Shown: positions 1-8,843 of the stretch, piece after piece | Numbering within the stretch: position 1 is the first letter of the stretch | Layout: each line of letters starts with the position of its first letter | DNA from: Paenibacillus physcomitrellae | GTDB lineage: Bacteria > Bacillota > Bacilli > Paenibacillales > Paenibacillaceae | DNA: 64,000 bases | Assembly (NCBI RefSeq): GCF_002240225.1 | Contig: NZ_CP022584.1 | Span: 4,306,094 to 4,370,093, forward strand | Direction: 5' to 3' | Made by a program: the position numbers and the translations under genes | Notes under the pieces: model-generated | The model's database searches: none | The model's input: only the letters and a program-made list of their open reading frames with translations | Told to the model about the DNA's origin: nothing

Positions 1-290
1 CAACCAAGCCGAGTCCCCGCATGTTTAAGGCAGCGGCGGGTGCGGTAGAGCTGACTGAGCAGGATTACGGGCGGATTATCATGGTTGGCAACAACCTGAG
101 CCGTGATGTTAAAGGAGCAAATGCGCTGGGCATCACCAGCGTTTTTCAGAGCTGGACCCCGCGTTATCCGCATGAACCTGCCGACGAAACTGAGCGGCCC
201 GACTATATCATTTTGGAGCCGCTGGAGCTGCTGGAATTGGCTGACCGTCTGAATGAACAGCTGGAGGCGGAGCTGCAAATCCGCGGCTGA
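1..290 (+). CDS. HAD-like hydrolase, C-terminal part only
   Basis: The reading frame is open to the left edge, so only the last roughly 95 residues are present and the start lies outside the window. The visible part has a KPSPRMFK segment, matching the conserved lysine region of motif III, followed by MVGNNLSRDVKGANALG, the acidic motif IV region of haloacid dehalogenase-fold phosphatases, where Asp coordinates Mg2+. The C-terminal tail is acidic and leucine-rich. The substrate cannot be told from this part. A terminator-like hairpin follows at about 383. Family assignment is fairly secure; specific function is unknown. Confidence 0.75.
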   Translation, partial: TKPSPRMFKAAAGAVELTEQDYGRIIMVGNNLSRDVKGANALGITSVFQSWTPRYPHEPADETERPDYIILEPLELLELADRLNEQLEAELQIRG

Positions 291-382
291 AAGGCTGGGT
301 GGCTGAATGGTGGAATAGATGGATTCTGAAGTCTAGATTCTACAGCACGAACCCAAAGGTTTTTATGAGAATAAATAACTGT

Positions 383-422
383 ATGCCCCGCGTCGGAATG
401 TTTCCGGTTCGGGGTTTGTTTT
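383..422 (+). terminator. Rho-independent terminator after the HAD gene
   Basis: A CCCCG / CGGGG stem with an inner GTCGGAA / TTTCCGG-like part is followed by TTTGTTTTA. It separates the HAD gene from the SDR gene. Confidence 0.6.
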
Positions 423-493
423 ATCTCTCGAACTTATTGTAAATTAGAAGGGAAAATGACTGTATATTATTGGGAAATGGGAGGAGTTTGGAG

Positions 494-1267
494 ATGGCGC
501 AAGTCAGTTTTGATCTGAGCGGCAAAGTTGCAATCGTGACTGGAGCAGGCAGGGGAATTGGAAGAGTACTTGCGGAAGGTCTGGCGTTTGCGGGAGCGGA
601 TGTGGTCCTGACGGCAAGAACGGAAGTGGAAGTGGTTCAGGCTGCTGACGAAATCCGACAGGCGACAGGCCGGAAGACGCTTGGCCTTTCTTGTGACGTG
701 ACGGATAAACAGGCCGTAGATTCCGTTGTCCAGCGGGTGGTTGAGGAATTTGGCCATATTGATATTCTTGTGAACAATGCCGGGACGACCATTCGCAAGA
801 CCGCCTTTGAATTTGGTGAAGAAGAGTGGGATTTTATTTTCGACACGAACCTTAAATCGATTTTCTTTATCTCCCAGGCGGTTGGAAGGCATATGGTTGA
901 ACAACAATACGGCCGTATGGTTAACATCTCCTCCGCTGCCTCGGAAATGACCCTCTCATTCTCAACGGCCTACGGCCCGAGCAAAGCGGGTGTCGTCCAG
1001 CTGACGAGGCAGCTGGCGACGGAATGGGCCAAATTCGGCGTAACGGTTAATGCCGTCAGCCCGTGGTTTTTCAGAACGCCGCTCACTTATGAAAATCTGG
1101 ACAAGCCTGAAGTGAAGCAGGTCATTGAACAGCGGACGCCAATGGGCCGATATGGGGAAGTGATCGAGCTTGTATCTCCGGTTCTGTTCTTCTGCTCGGA
1201 TGCCTCCAGTTATGTAACCGGTCAAAATTTGCTGGTTGACGGCGGCGCCTCTCATTTTGCTTTCTAA
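494..1267 (+). CDS. SDR-family NAD(P)-dependent oxidoreductase (FabG/gluconate dehydrogenase-like)
   Basis: A classical short-chain dehydrogenase of 257 residues. The nucleotide-binding motif TGAGRGIG lies near residue 17, the NNAG motif near residue 90, and the catalytic Ser (NISS) plus YGPSK Tyr/Lys pair in the middle. The C-terminus GQNLLVDGG is typical of FabG-like enzymes. The start is the ATG at 494, preceded by GGGAGGAG; an upstream in-frame TTG at 470 lacks such a site. It stands alone, so the substrate (3-oxoacyl-ACP, gluconate or another polyol/keto acid) stays open. The class is certain and the substrate is not. Confidence 0.9.
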   Translation: MAQVSFDLSGKVAIVTGAGRGIGRVLAEGLAFAGADVVLTARTEVEVVQAADEIRQATGRKTLGLSCDVTDKQAVDSVVQRVVEEFGHIDILVNNAGTTIRKTAFEFGEEEWDFIFDTNLKSIFFISQAVGRHMVEQQYGRMVNISSAASEMTLSFSTAYGPSKAGVVQLTRQLATEWAKFGVTVNAVSPWFFRTPLTYENLDKPEVKQVIEQRTPMGRYGEVIELVSPVLFFCSDASSYVTGQNLLVDGGASHFAF

Positions 1268-1558
1268 ATGGATTCAATTGCGGCTATGTCTCACTTAATC
1301 AATTAATCCGAGGCGGATGAGGTTGGCGGTAACCGGACGTTTTCCGATTTCGCGTTTCCGAATGGCACAGGTCCGAGAAAGACCCTCTCAGAAAATGGCT
1401 GGCTGCGGAATCGGTTTGTCCGTGCCGCCGCCGGCATGGAACGTCCGCATATCCTGCAGTGGGGAAAGCCCGAACAACCTTTATATTCACGGCTGGAGCC
1501 AGATACCGGGCAGCCGGCTGTCCGAGGAGATCCGTAGGAGTTTTTCAAAGCTATAGAG

Positions 1559-1590
1559 AAAAGCCCGCTTTTAGCGCGGGCTTTTTTTTG
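1559..1590. terminator. Bidirectional terminator between SDR gene and hisC
   Basis: AAGCCCGC and GCGGGCTT form a tight stem with a T-run of eight on the plus side and TTTTC on the minus side. It serves the convergent SDR and hisC genes. Confidence 0.8.
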
Positions 1591-1653
1591 TGTTTTATTT
1601 ATATGAATTTCAATATGCATATCTTCTTTCGGGATGCCGGGAGGGTACGCTTT

Positions 1654-1700
1654 GATTCAACCCAACTCAACTCTACTCAACTCAATCCCATCCAATTACC
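1654..1700. repeat. Low-complexity CTCAA-rich tandem tract
   Basis: Imperfect copies of a 5-bp unit (CAACT/CTCAA and near relatives) run for about 45 bp just downstream of hisC. It is noncoding as far as I can see. Confidence 0.6.
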
Positions 1701-1720
1701 CGCCTCTTTCTTCACGGCGC

Positions 1721-2824
1721 TCAGCCTAAAATATCCTTCAGTGCCGCGCTGAAAACTTCGTTTTCTTCCTGGGTTCCCACAGAAACCCGGATATGTCGGG
1801 GCAGATTCCAGATGCCGCCATACCGGACGATTACACCTCGTGACAGCAGCTCTTCATACACCCTTTTCGCCTCTGCTCCAATTTCCACAAGCACAAAATT
1901 GCTCATGCTGTCGATATAAGACAGCTCCAAACTTTGAAAGGCGTGATACAGCTGAAGCTTGCCATAGGCATTAACCGCAAGCGTCTTGTGCATATGATCT
2001 TCGTCCCCTAAGGCGGCTTCGGCGGCTGCCTGGGCCAGCATATTGACATTAAAAGGTTCTTTAACCTTGGATATCTGCTGAATAATCGCTTCTGGAGCAA
2101 TGCCGTATCCGACCCTTAGACCAGCCAAACCATATATTTTGGAAAAAGTCTGCAGTACGATCAGCGGGTATCCGGCTCTGACGAACTCAAGGCCGTTCGT
2201 GTAATCCGGCGCCTCTGCGAATTGGCTGTAAGCAGCGTCCAGCAGGACAACAACATGATCAGGAAGTATGTCCAGCAAGTGATGCAGCACTTTGGCCGGG
2301 ATATAAGTCCCGGTCGGGTTATTGGGTGAGCAGAGGCACAGCAGCCGGGTACGAGGCGTCACCGCTCCGATGATGGCGTCCATGTCAAACTGGAAGTCTT
2401 TATCCAGCGGCACCGAAATGACGGATGCCCCCATCAGGTGGGCTCCAAATTCGTATTCGCTGAAAGACGGGCTGCAGATGATCATTTCGTCTTCCGGGTC
2501 CAGGAAGGTTTCGGCAATCAGGGTAATCAGCTCGTCTCCCCCGTTGCTTACGAGAAACTGGCCCGGGTTCATTTCATATTTGTCGGCCAAAGCCTGTCGC
2601 AGCCGGGAGGCCCCGGCATCCGGATAACGATGGATATCCGGCAGCAGGAGGGAGATGGCTTCCATCGCTTTGGGCGACGGGCCCAGCGGATTCTCGTTGG
2701 AAGCGAGTTTCGTGACACTCGATAATCCACGCTCCGCCTGCAGCTCCCAAATCGGCTTGCCCGGCGAATAGGGAGTGATTTTGTGCAAGGCGCAGCGCGC
2801 TTTGACGTTACTTCTATTGTTCAT
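1721..2824 (-). CDS. hisC: Histidinol-phosphate aminotransferase
   Basis: A class II/I-fold PLP aminotransferase of 367 residues, the usual HisC length. It has the N-terminal LASNENPLGPSP motif (residues 40-51), SPNNPTG near 166-172 that binds PLP, and the Schiff-base lysine at about residue 229 in TFSKIYGLAGLRVGYG. It converts imidazole-acetol phosphate and glutamate to histidinol phosphate in histidine synthesis, and in Bacilli can also act on aromatic keto acids. The ATG start is preceded by GTGAGGA. No other his genes are adjacent, so it is a stand-alone copy; an aromatic aminotransferase role is possible. Confidence 0.9.
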   Translation of the reverse strand: MNNRSNVKARCALHKITPYSPGKPIWELQAERGLSSVTKLASNENPLGPSPKAMEAISLLLPDIHRYPDAGASRLRQALADKYEMNPGQFLVSNGGDELITLIAETFLDPEDEMIICSPSFSEYEFGAHLMGASVISVPLDKDFQFDMDAIIGAVTPRTRLLCLCSPNNPTGTYIPAKVLHHLLDILPDHVVVLLDAAYSQFAEAPDYTNGLEFVRAGYPLIVLQTFSKIYGLAGLRVGYGIAPEAIIQQISKVKEPFNVNMLAQAAAEAALGDEDHMHKTLAVNAYGKLQLYHAFQSLELSYIDSMSNFVLVEIGAEAKRVYEELLSRGVIVRYGGIWNLPRHIRVSVGTQEENEVFSAALKDILG

Positions 2825-3144
2825 GTTTGATTCCTCACTTTGCCTGTTGGATTAACGATTCGCGAAGCAGATAAACGGCTTAAATATACCGCTGTTCGGC
2901 TCTCTTGTAACCAGCCATTTGGTCGGAATTTCGAGCGGTCCGCTGCAAAGTTTAGAATCGGTTGGTCAAAAAAAATCAAGAATGGATGGTTACGCGGGAA
3001 CGGGTACCCGGTATATTCGATTTTGGCTTAAGACAAGACCTGAGCCTTGACCCGGCAAGCCGTCTATTGACAGCCATACCGTCTATTGACAGCCATACCG
3101 TCTATTAACAACCATAAACTTTTTACCGAAAGGACGGATGCAAC
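2825..3144. other. 320-bp spacer upstream of the speA-like gene
   Basis: This divergent spacer between hisC and the decarboxylase contains no supportable gene. It holds three 19-bp tandem repeats (3060-3116) close to the decarboxylase start. I looked for a T-box (specifier stem and GGTGG box) and did not find one. Confidence 0.5.
3060..3116. repeat. Three 19-bp tandem repeats upstream of speA-like gene
   Basis: The unit CCGTCTATTGACAGCCATA occurs twice identically (3060-3078, 3079-3097), then once with two changes (3098-3116). Units one and two contain a TTGACA hexamer. The array ends 28 bp before the start codon. Confidence 0.9.
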
Positions 3145-4647
3145 ATGGATCATCAAACCACACCGCTGCTGACCGCCCTGCGGAGGCATGCTGCAGAAGA
3201 ACCCGTGCAGTTCCACATCCCCGGCCATAAAAAAGGGAGAGGTGCCGATCCGGAGTTTCGGGCTTTTGTAGGCGACAATGTTTTATCCATTGACCTGATT
3301 AATATTGCGCCGCTTGATGATCTTCACCAGCCGGCGGGGGTTATTCGCGAGGCGGAGGCGTTAGCCGCGGATGCCTTTGGTGCGGATGATACGCTCTTTT
3401 CGGTGCAGGGAACGACGGGAGCCATCATGACTATGATCATGGCTGCCTGTTCCCCGGGGGACAAAATCATCCTGCCGCGCAATGCGCATAAGTCCATTTT
3501 ATCCGCCGTCATTTTTGCCGGGGCGCTGCCCGTCTGGGTAGATCCGGCCAAGGACCGGCGGCTTGGCATCGAGCATGGCGTAACGATGGATTCAATCCGG
3601 GAGGCTGTAAGCCTTCATCCGGACGCCAAAGCCGTTTTAATCATCAACCCGACGTATTACGGCACAAGCATAGATTTGCGGCAGGCGGTGGAGTTCATTC
3701 ACAGCCGCGGTCTTTTGGCCCTCGTGGATGAAGCGCACGGCACGCTTTTACACTGCCATGAACGGCTGCCGATGTCGGCCATGCAGGCAGGCGCGGACAT
3801 GGCCGCCTCCAGCGTCCATAAACTCGGCGGTTCCCTGACGCAAAGCTCCGTGCTTAACGTGAAAGGCGGACGGGTGGATATCAGGCGGGTCCGTTCCTTT
3901 ATGAGCATGCTGACGACGACATCGACCTCCTATATCCTGCTGGCTTCACTGGATGCAGCCCGAAGACAGCTTGCTCTGAATGGGCGAGCTTTGGCGGAAG
4001 AAACCATCCGGTTAGCCGTGGAAACCCGCAGGCAGATTAATGAAATCCCGGGGCTTTACTGCTTTGGCGATGAAATTTGCGAGCAGCCCGGCGTGTTCCA
4101 CTACGATCCGACTAAACTTTGCATCCATCTGGAGCTGGGCATTACCGGATTTGCAGCCGAACAGTGGCTGAGAGAAACGCACAACATCGAGGTGGAGCTC
4201 AGCGATCTGACAAACCTGCTTTGTTTGGTTACCTTGGGGGACACCAAACGGGAGACCGGGCTGCTTATTCAAGCTCTGCGGCATTTATCGGACACGTTTT
4301 TCAGGCCGGAAGCCGGAAGTATTGCTCCGAACGGAGCTTCGAGTCCACCGGTGCCCGGTGCAGTCAGTCTCCCTGCGGCAGGCCAGTTTGCGATGCCGCC
4401 CAGAGAAGCTTTCTATGCGTTATCGGAAAGCGTGGAGCTGCTCGGCTCCTGCGGCCGGACAGCGGCCGAGTTTCTATACGTGTATCCGCCGGGCATTCCG
4501 ATTGTCATGCCGGGCCAAACGATAACGGCGGAGGCGCTGGATTATATCGTAAAGCACCTTGAGGCCGGACTGCCGGTGAAAGGGCCGGAAGATCCCGCTG
4601 TTCAAAGGCTGCGGGTCGTTGCGGCCGAGGAGGCTTGCCTCGTCTAA
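3145..4647 (+). CDS. speA: Orn/Lys/Arg decarboxylase (SpeA-like)
   Basis: A fold-type I PLP decarboxylase of 500 residues, the size of Bacillus arginine decarboxylase SpeA rather than the longer enterobacterial enzymes. The N-terminal FHIPGHKKG motif (about residues 23-31), SVQGTTGA (86-93), DEAHG (195-199) and the PLP lysine in SVHKLGG (K226) are all present. The C-terminal domain has a Pro/Ala-rich insertion near residues 395-410. It makes agmatine (or cadaverine) for polyamine synthesis in the cytoplasm. The ATG is preceded by AAAGGACGG. Arginine is the likely substrate by analogy; lysine cannot be excluded. Confidence 0.85.
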   Translation: MDHQTTPLLTALRRHAAEEPVQFHIPGHKKGRGADPEFRAFVGDNVLSIDLINIAPLDDLHQPAGVIREAEALAADAFGADDTLFSVQGTTGAIMTMIMAACSPGDKIILPRNAHKSILSAVIFAGALPVWVDPAKDRRLGIEHGVTMDSIREAVSLHPDAKAVLIINPTYYGTSIDLRQAVEFIHSRGLLALVDEAHGTLLHCHERLPMSAMQAGADMAASSVHKLGGSLTQSSVLNVKGGRVDIRRVRSFMSMLTTTSTSYILLASLDAARRQLALNGRALAEETIRLAVETRRQINEIPGLYCFGDEICEQPGVFHYDPTKLCIHLELGITGFAAEQWLRETHNIEVELSDLTNLLCLVTLGDTKRETGLLIQALRHLSDTFFRPEAGSIAPNGASSPPVPGAVSLPAAGQFAMPPREAFYALSESVELLGSCGRTAAEFLYVYPPGIPIVMPGQTITAEALDYIVKHLEAGLPVKGPEDPAVQRLRVVAAEEACLV

Positions 4648-4716
4648 GGAGCCCGGCTCTGTTTCAGGGCCGGACCGACTGTTTCTATATCACATAGTTA
4701 AAGGGAGTTGACTAGC

Positions 4717-5691
4717 ATGAAGTTTCGCAAAACGATGCGGAGGCTGGCGGCGTTTCCGGTGCTGACAGCGCTGCTGCTGGCCGTCTCCGGATGTTCCAAC
4801 CAGGTCAGCGTGCTTAATCCGAAAGGTCCCATTGCGGAGCAGCAGCGAGACCTGATGATCATTTCGCTCGTTTTATGCTGCATCGTCATCGTGCCGGTGC
4901 TGATTTTGACCGCGTTTATCTTCTGGCGGTACAGGGACAAAAAGGAACGCAAGGCTTCGTATACGCCGAATTGGGCGCACAGCACCAAGCTGGAGCTGGT
5001 CTGGTGGGGCATTCCGATCGTGATCATTTTGATCCTCGCCGTCATTACCGCCAAATCTACCTACGCGCTGGAGCCTTCGAAACCGCTGAAGTCAGACGTC
5101 AAGCCGCTGACCGTCCAGGTTACCTCGCTGAACTGGAAATGGCTGTTCCAATATCCGGAGCAGGGGATTGCATCGGTTAACGAGCTGATGATTCCGGAGG
5201 GCGTGCCGATCCGCTTTGAAATCACGGCCGACTCGCCGATGAATTCCTTCTGGATTCCGCAGCTTGGCGGCCAGATGTACGCCATGTCCGGCATGGCGAT
5301 GACACTTTATTTGCAGGCCGACGGACCGGGACATTACTGGGGTTCGGGGGCTAACTTTACCGGGACAGACTTTGCCAAAATGTATTTCGACGTCGATGCC
5401 GTGAGCAAGGAGCAGTTCGGCAAATGGGTGGACGAAGTCAAAACGTCTTCACCTGCGCTGACGGCGGAAGGATACGATAAGCTGGCCGAGCCTTCGACGA
5501 CCGATAAACAAACCTTCTCGTCTTTCCCGGAGGGACTGTTTGAGCAAACCGTCGTTAAATATGCGGCATCCGCCCAGCAAGAGGAAGCAGCCGCAGACGA
5601 TAATGCCGCGAAGGCGGACGGAGGCAGCGTGTCTACGGCTATCCCGGGCCAGTCCGAAGGCGGAAATGAACCGTCGGGAGAACAACCATGA
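4717..5691 (+). CDS. qoxA: Quinol oxidase subunit II, lipoprotein
   Basis: Subunit II of a haem-copper terminal oxidase, 324 residues. An N-terminal signal ends in the lipobox LLAVSGC (Cys about 26), followed by two membrane helices and an outward-facing cupredoxin domain. The C-x3-C and His ligands of the CuA centre of cytochrome c oxidases are missing, which marks a quinol-oxidising enzyme. The Ala/Asp/Gly-rich tail is low complexity. The start is the ATG at 4717 with AAGGGAG nine bases upstream; an in-frame TTG at 4708 overlaps that site. It is the first gene of qoxABCD. Confidence 0.92.
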   Translation: MKFRKTMRRLAAFPVLTALLLAVSGCSNQVSVLNPKGPIAEQQRDLMIISLVLCCIVIVPVLILTAFIFWRYRDKKERKASYTPNWAHSTKLELVWWGIPIVIILILAVITAKSTYALEPSKPLKSDVKPLTVQVTSLNWKWLFQYPEQGIASVNELMIPEGVPIRFEITADSPMNSFWIPQLGGQMYAMSGMAMTLYLQADGPGHYWGSGANFTGTDFAKMYFDVDAVSKEQFGKWVDEVKTSSPALTAEGYDKLAEPSTTDKQTFSSFPEGLFEQTVVKYAASAQQEEAAADDNAAKADGGSVSTAIPGQSEGGNEPSGEQP

Positions 5692-5725
5692 CGGATGTTA
5701 GAGCAACAGGAAGGGAGCGGCTAAA

Positions 5726-7741
5726 ATGATGTTAGACAAGATCAGAGCGTTTGCTTCCGGTTTTTTTGTGACGGGAGATCCGCTTATTTACGGCGCGGAT
5801 GTCAGTATCGTGGGGGCGCTTCTGGCCATTTTGTTCGTGCTTACTTATTTCAAAAAGTGGAAATGGCTGTGGCGGGAGTGGCTGACCACGGTCGATCATA
5901 AAAAGATCGGCATTTTATACATTCTTTCGGCATTCCTGATGCTGTTCCGCGGCGGGGTGGACGCCCTGCTGATGCGGACGCAGCTGGCCATGCCGGATCT
6001 CAAATTTTTGCAGCCGGATCATTACAACGAAATTTTTACGACCCACGGGGTCATCATGATCCTGTTTATGGCCATGCCGTTTATGTTCGGTTTGTTTAAC
6101 GTGGTCGTACCTCTGCAGATCGGGGCGCGGGACGTAGCGTATCCGTTTCTGAACGCGCTCAGCTTCTGGCTCTTTTTCGCGGGTGCGATGCTGTTTAACT
6201 TGTCTTTTGTCATCGGCGGTTCGCCGGATGCAGGCTGGCTCGCTTATCCGCCTTACTCCGAGCTGATGTACAATCCGGGAGTCGGGCAGGACTTTTATAT
6301 TTGGGGTATCCAGATTTCCGGGATCGGCAGCTTGATGACGGGGATCAACTTTATCGTTACGATTCTGAAAATGCGCACCCCGGGCATGAAGCTGATGAAA
6401 ATGCCGATGTTCCCCTGGTCGGTGCTGTCGAGCTGCATAGCGATCATTTTTTCGTTCCCGATCCTGACGGCAACCTTGGCGCTGCTGTTCCTGGACCGCT
6501 ATGCCGGCGCGCATTTCTTTACGCTGGACGGGGGCGGAAACCCGATGATGTACATCAACCTGATCTGGATGTGGGGACATCCGGAGGTTTATATTATCGT
6601 GCTTCCGGCGTTCGGGATTTTCTCCGAAGTAGTAGCGACCTTTTCCAAGAAAAAGCTGTTTGGCTACAACTCCATGGTGTATGCGATGATGATCATCAGC
6701 ATTTTGTCCTTCTTCGTGTGGGCGCATCATTTCTTTACGATGGGTTCGGGCGCGGACGTCAACGCCTTTTTCGCTTTGACCACGATGCTGATCGCCATTC
6801 CGACCGGGGTCAAAATCTTCAACTGGCTCTTTACGATGTTCCGCGGCAAAATCACGTTTGAAACGCCGATGCTGTGGACGGCCGGGTTTATCCCTTGTTT
6901 TGTGGTCGGGGGGATGACAGGCGTGCTGCTGTCGGTAGCGCCTGCCGATTTCCAATATCACAACAGCTATTTCCTGATCGCGCATTTCCATCAGGTCATT
7001 ATCGGCGGCGTGGTGTTCGGTTATTTTGCCGGATTGTATTACTGGTGGCCTAAGCTGTTCGGGTTCAAGCTGAGCGAGCGCATCGGACGCTGGGCGTTCT
7101 GGCTCTGGAATATCGGTTTTTATGTCTGCTTTATGCCGCAGTATGCGCTGGGGCTGATGGGCATGACGCGCCGCCTGGTCACTTACGGCTGGGACAAAGG
7201 CTGGTGGGGGCTGAACCTCGTGTCTACCATCGGCGCGGGCGTGATGGGCATTGCTTTCCTGGTTCAGGTTTGGCAAATTGTGCACGGGGTCAAACATTAC
7301 CGCAAGAACCTCGACACGACGGGCGACCCGTGGAACGGCCGCACGCTGGAATGGTCGATTCCATCTCCGGCGCCGCTTTACAATTTTGCCGTGCTGCCGC
7401 AGGTGTCCGAACAGGATGACTGGTGGGAGCAAAAACAACGCGGGGCGTCTGGTTCAGCAGAAACGGGGCTACGGGGCTTGGGACAAGGAGATTCCGCAGC
7501 TCCAAAGCTGGAGCCGATCCATATGCCGAGAAACTCGGGCATTCCGATCATCATGGCCGGCTGCTTTTTCCTGGCCGGATTCGGTTTCGTGTTCCATTGG
7601 CTCTGGCTGATCATACCCGGACTGGCCGGGGTGACTTTGTGCATGCTGAAGCACTCTTTCAATTACAATACGGATTACTACATTTCGGTTGAAGAAATCG
7701 AACGGACTGAAAAAGCGATTAGGAAGGTGACGGCCTCATGA
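5726..7741 (+). CDS. qoxB: Quinol oxidase subunit I (catalytic haem-copper subunit)
   Basis: The catalytic subunit, 671 residues with about 14 to 15 membrane helices. WGHPEVYI (CuB histidine and the cross-linked Tyr region), HHFFTMG (two CuB histidines) and HFHQVIIGG (haem ligands) are visible. It reduces O2 to water, using menaquinol electrons delivered through subunit II, and pumps protons. An in-frame second ATG follows directly. The stop overlaps the qoxC start as ATGA, so translation is coupled. The cytochrome aa3-600 assignment follows from gene order and the absence of CuA in subunit II. Confidence 0.95.
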   Translation: MMLDKIRAFASGFFVTGDPLIYGADVSIVGALLAILFVLTYFKKWKWLWREWLTTVDHKKIGILYILSAFLMLFRGGVDALLMRTQLAMPDLKFLQPDHYNEIFTTHGVIMILFMAMPFMFGLFNVVVPLQIGARDVAYPFLNALSFWLFFAGAMLFNLSFVIGGSPDAGWLAYPPYSELMYNPGVGQDFYIWGIQISGIGSLMTGINFIVTILKMRTPGMKLMKMPMFPWSVLSSCIAIIFSFPILTATLALLFLDRYAGAHFFTLDGGGNPMMYINLIWMWGHPEVYIIVLPAFGIFSEVVATFSKKKLFGYNSMVYAMMIISILSFFVWAHHFFTMGSGADVNAFFALTTMLIAIPTGVKIFNWLFTMFRGKITFETPMLWTAGFIPCFVVGGMTGVLLSVAPADFQYHNSYFLIAHFHQVIIGGVVFGYFAGLYYWWPKLFGFKLSERIGRWAFWLWNIGFYVCFMPQYALGLMGMTRRLVTYGWDKGWWGLNLVSTIGAGVMGIAFLVQVWQIVHGVKHYRKNLDTTGDPWNGRTLEWSIPSPAPLYNFAVLPQVSEQDDWWEQKQRGASGSAETGLRGLGQGDSAAPKLEPIHMPRNSGIPIIMAGCFFLAGFGFVFHWLWLIIPGLAGVTLCMLKHSFNYNTDYYISVEEIERTEKAIRKVTAS

Positions 7742-8370
7742 AATCCATCCAACAGGTGAAAGGACAGGCCGCTTTCTCCGGGGCCCATGAGCAGCATGCT
7801 CATGGTCATCCGGATTTGGAGGAGCTCCGTACGTTTGGTTTCTGGATTTATCTGATGACGGACATTATGATTTTTGGTACGTTTTTTGCGACTTATGTCG
7901 TGCTGCGGGGCAGCACGAACGGCGGCCCAGGACCGGCTGAACTGTTTGAGCTGGGCGGGGTGATTGCCAGCACGGTCATTTTGCTGACCAGCAGCTATAC
8001 CTGCGGGCTGGCGGTGCTGGCCATGCAAAAGGGAAAACAGCGGGCTTTGATCGGCTGGCTGCTTGTCACGGCTTTGCTTGGAGCCGTGTTTATTGGGCTG
8101 GAAGTGAGAGAATTCGCCCATTTCGTGAGTGAAGGGGCCACGATGGGACGCAGCGCGTTTTTATCGGCTTTTTATACGTTGGTAGGCACTCACGGCCTGC
8201 ATGTTACGATTGGCCTCGTTTGGATGCTTGCCTTGATTCTGCAGGTTTCCCGAAAAGGTATTACGCCGGTGACGAAACGCAAGGTTCAGGTCATCAGCCT
8301 ATTCTGGCACTTTCTGGACGTCGTTTGGATCTTCGTATTCACCGTCGTCTATTTGATGGGAGGGAACTGA
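7738..8370 (+). CDS. qoxC: Quinol oxidase subunit III
   Basis: A 210-residue membrane protein with five predicted helices and the CoxC-type motifs FGTFFATYVVLRG near the first helix and GTHGLHVTIGLVW near residue 155. It supports stability and proton uptake of the oxidase and carries no redox centre. A His/Glu-rich cytoplasmic N-terminus precedes the first helix. Its start overlaps the end of qoxB by four bases, and qoxD follows after one base. Confidence 0.92.
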   Translation: MKSIQQVKGQAAFSGAHEQHAHGHPDLEELRTFGFWIYLMTDIMIFGTFFATYVVLRGSTNGGPGPAELFELGGVIASTVILLTSSYTCGLAVLAMQKGKQRALIGWLLVTALLGAVFIGLEVREFAHFVSEGATMGRSAFLSAFYTLVGTHGLHVTIGLVWMLALILQVSRKGITPVTKRKVQVISLFWHFLDVVWIFVFTVVYLMGGN

Positions 8371-8371
8371 T

Positions 8372-8704
8372 ATGGCGAATGATCATGCAGCTGTGACGCA
8401 TACAGATGCGGAAGCGCATGGGTCGCTGAAATCGTATACGCTGGGCTTTATAATTTCTCTGGTGCTGACCGCGCTTCCTGTGGCGATTGTACTGGGTGAT
8501 TTGATGGACGGCGTTCAGAAAAAGGTGGTCCTGATGCTGGCCGGGGTGCTGCAGCTGGTTGTACAGCTCGTGTTCTTCATGCACCTGCGGGAGGAACGGA
8601 AACCGCGGTACAACCTGATGTCCTTGGCGCTCGGCCTGTTTATTCTAATCATCATTGTCGCCGGCTCCATGTGGATTATGCTGTATAATACGGTGGCTTC
8701 CTGA
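8372..8704 (+). CDS. qoxD: Quinol oxidase subunit IV
   Basis: A 110-residue protein with three membrane helices, matching CyoD/QoxD subunit IV. The conserved VLQLVVQLVFFMHL stretch (about residues 58-71) is characteristic. It is the last gene of the operon, and the ribosome site GGAGGGAA lies inside the end of qoxC. Subunit IV helps assembly of the CuB centre in related oxidases. Confidence 0.9.
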   Translation: MANDHAAVTHTDAEAHGSLKSYTLGFIISLVLTALPVAIVLGDLMDGVQKKVVLMLAGVLQLVVQLVFFMHLREERKPRYNLMSLALGLFILIIIVAGSMWIMLYNTVAS

Positions 8705-8711
8705 TTCTGCA

Positions 8712-8755
8712 AAAAAATAAACAACCGCAAGGGCGTATGCCTCTGCGGTTGTTCG
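8712..8755. terminator. Terminator between qoxD and the MocR-type gene
   Basis: AACAACCGCA (8720-8729) pairs with TGCGGTTGTT (8744-8753). On the minus strand a run of seven T follows, making it strongest for the MocR gene; on the plus strand the tail is weaker. Confidence 0.75.
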
Positions 8756-8843
8756 TTTATGGAGCATCTGGTGTGGCCTCATTCCCGGCTTCTTGTTAGG
8801 GTTCGGCTTCGAATTTGACTTCGGCTGTAGATCCCCATCCGGA

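Larger units (their letters stand above)
1268..1720. other. 453-bp gene-free spacer between convergent genes
   Basis: I see no start-led coding frame with a ribosome site here. One plus-strand frame from about 1310 to 1535 stays open without a recognisable start or family and may be chance or decayed coding sequence. The spacer also holds a terminator (1561-1589) and a low-complexity CTCAA-rich stretch (1654-1700). Confidence 0.5.

Noticed and set aside
1299-1752. Several overlapping frames on both strands downstream of the SDR gene
   Set aside because: They cross a strong terminator and low-complexity DNA, and none has a ribosome site or family match.
2840-3031. Plus-strand 63-codon frame between hisC and the decarboxylase gene
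   Set aside because: No ribosome site; composition looks random, and it lies in a divergent promoter region.
2930-3060. Possible T-box leader before the decarboxylase gene (GGGTACCCGG-like block)
   Set aside because: The T-box sequence and a specifier/anti-terminator arrangement could not be found; only tandem repeats follow.
5915-7438. Very long minus-strand frame of 507 codons opposite qoxB
   Set aside because: It is a shadow of the qoxB gene: rich in Arg, His and Gln, without a ribosome site, and fully covered by a certain gene.
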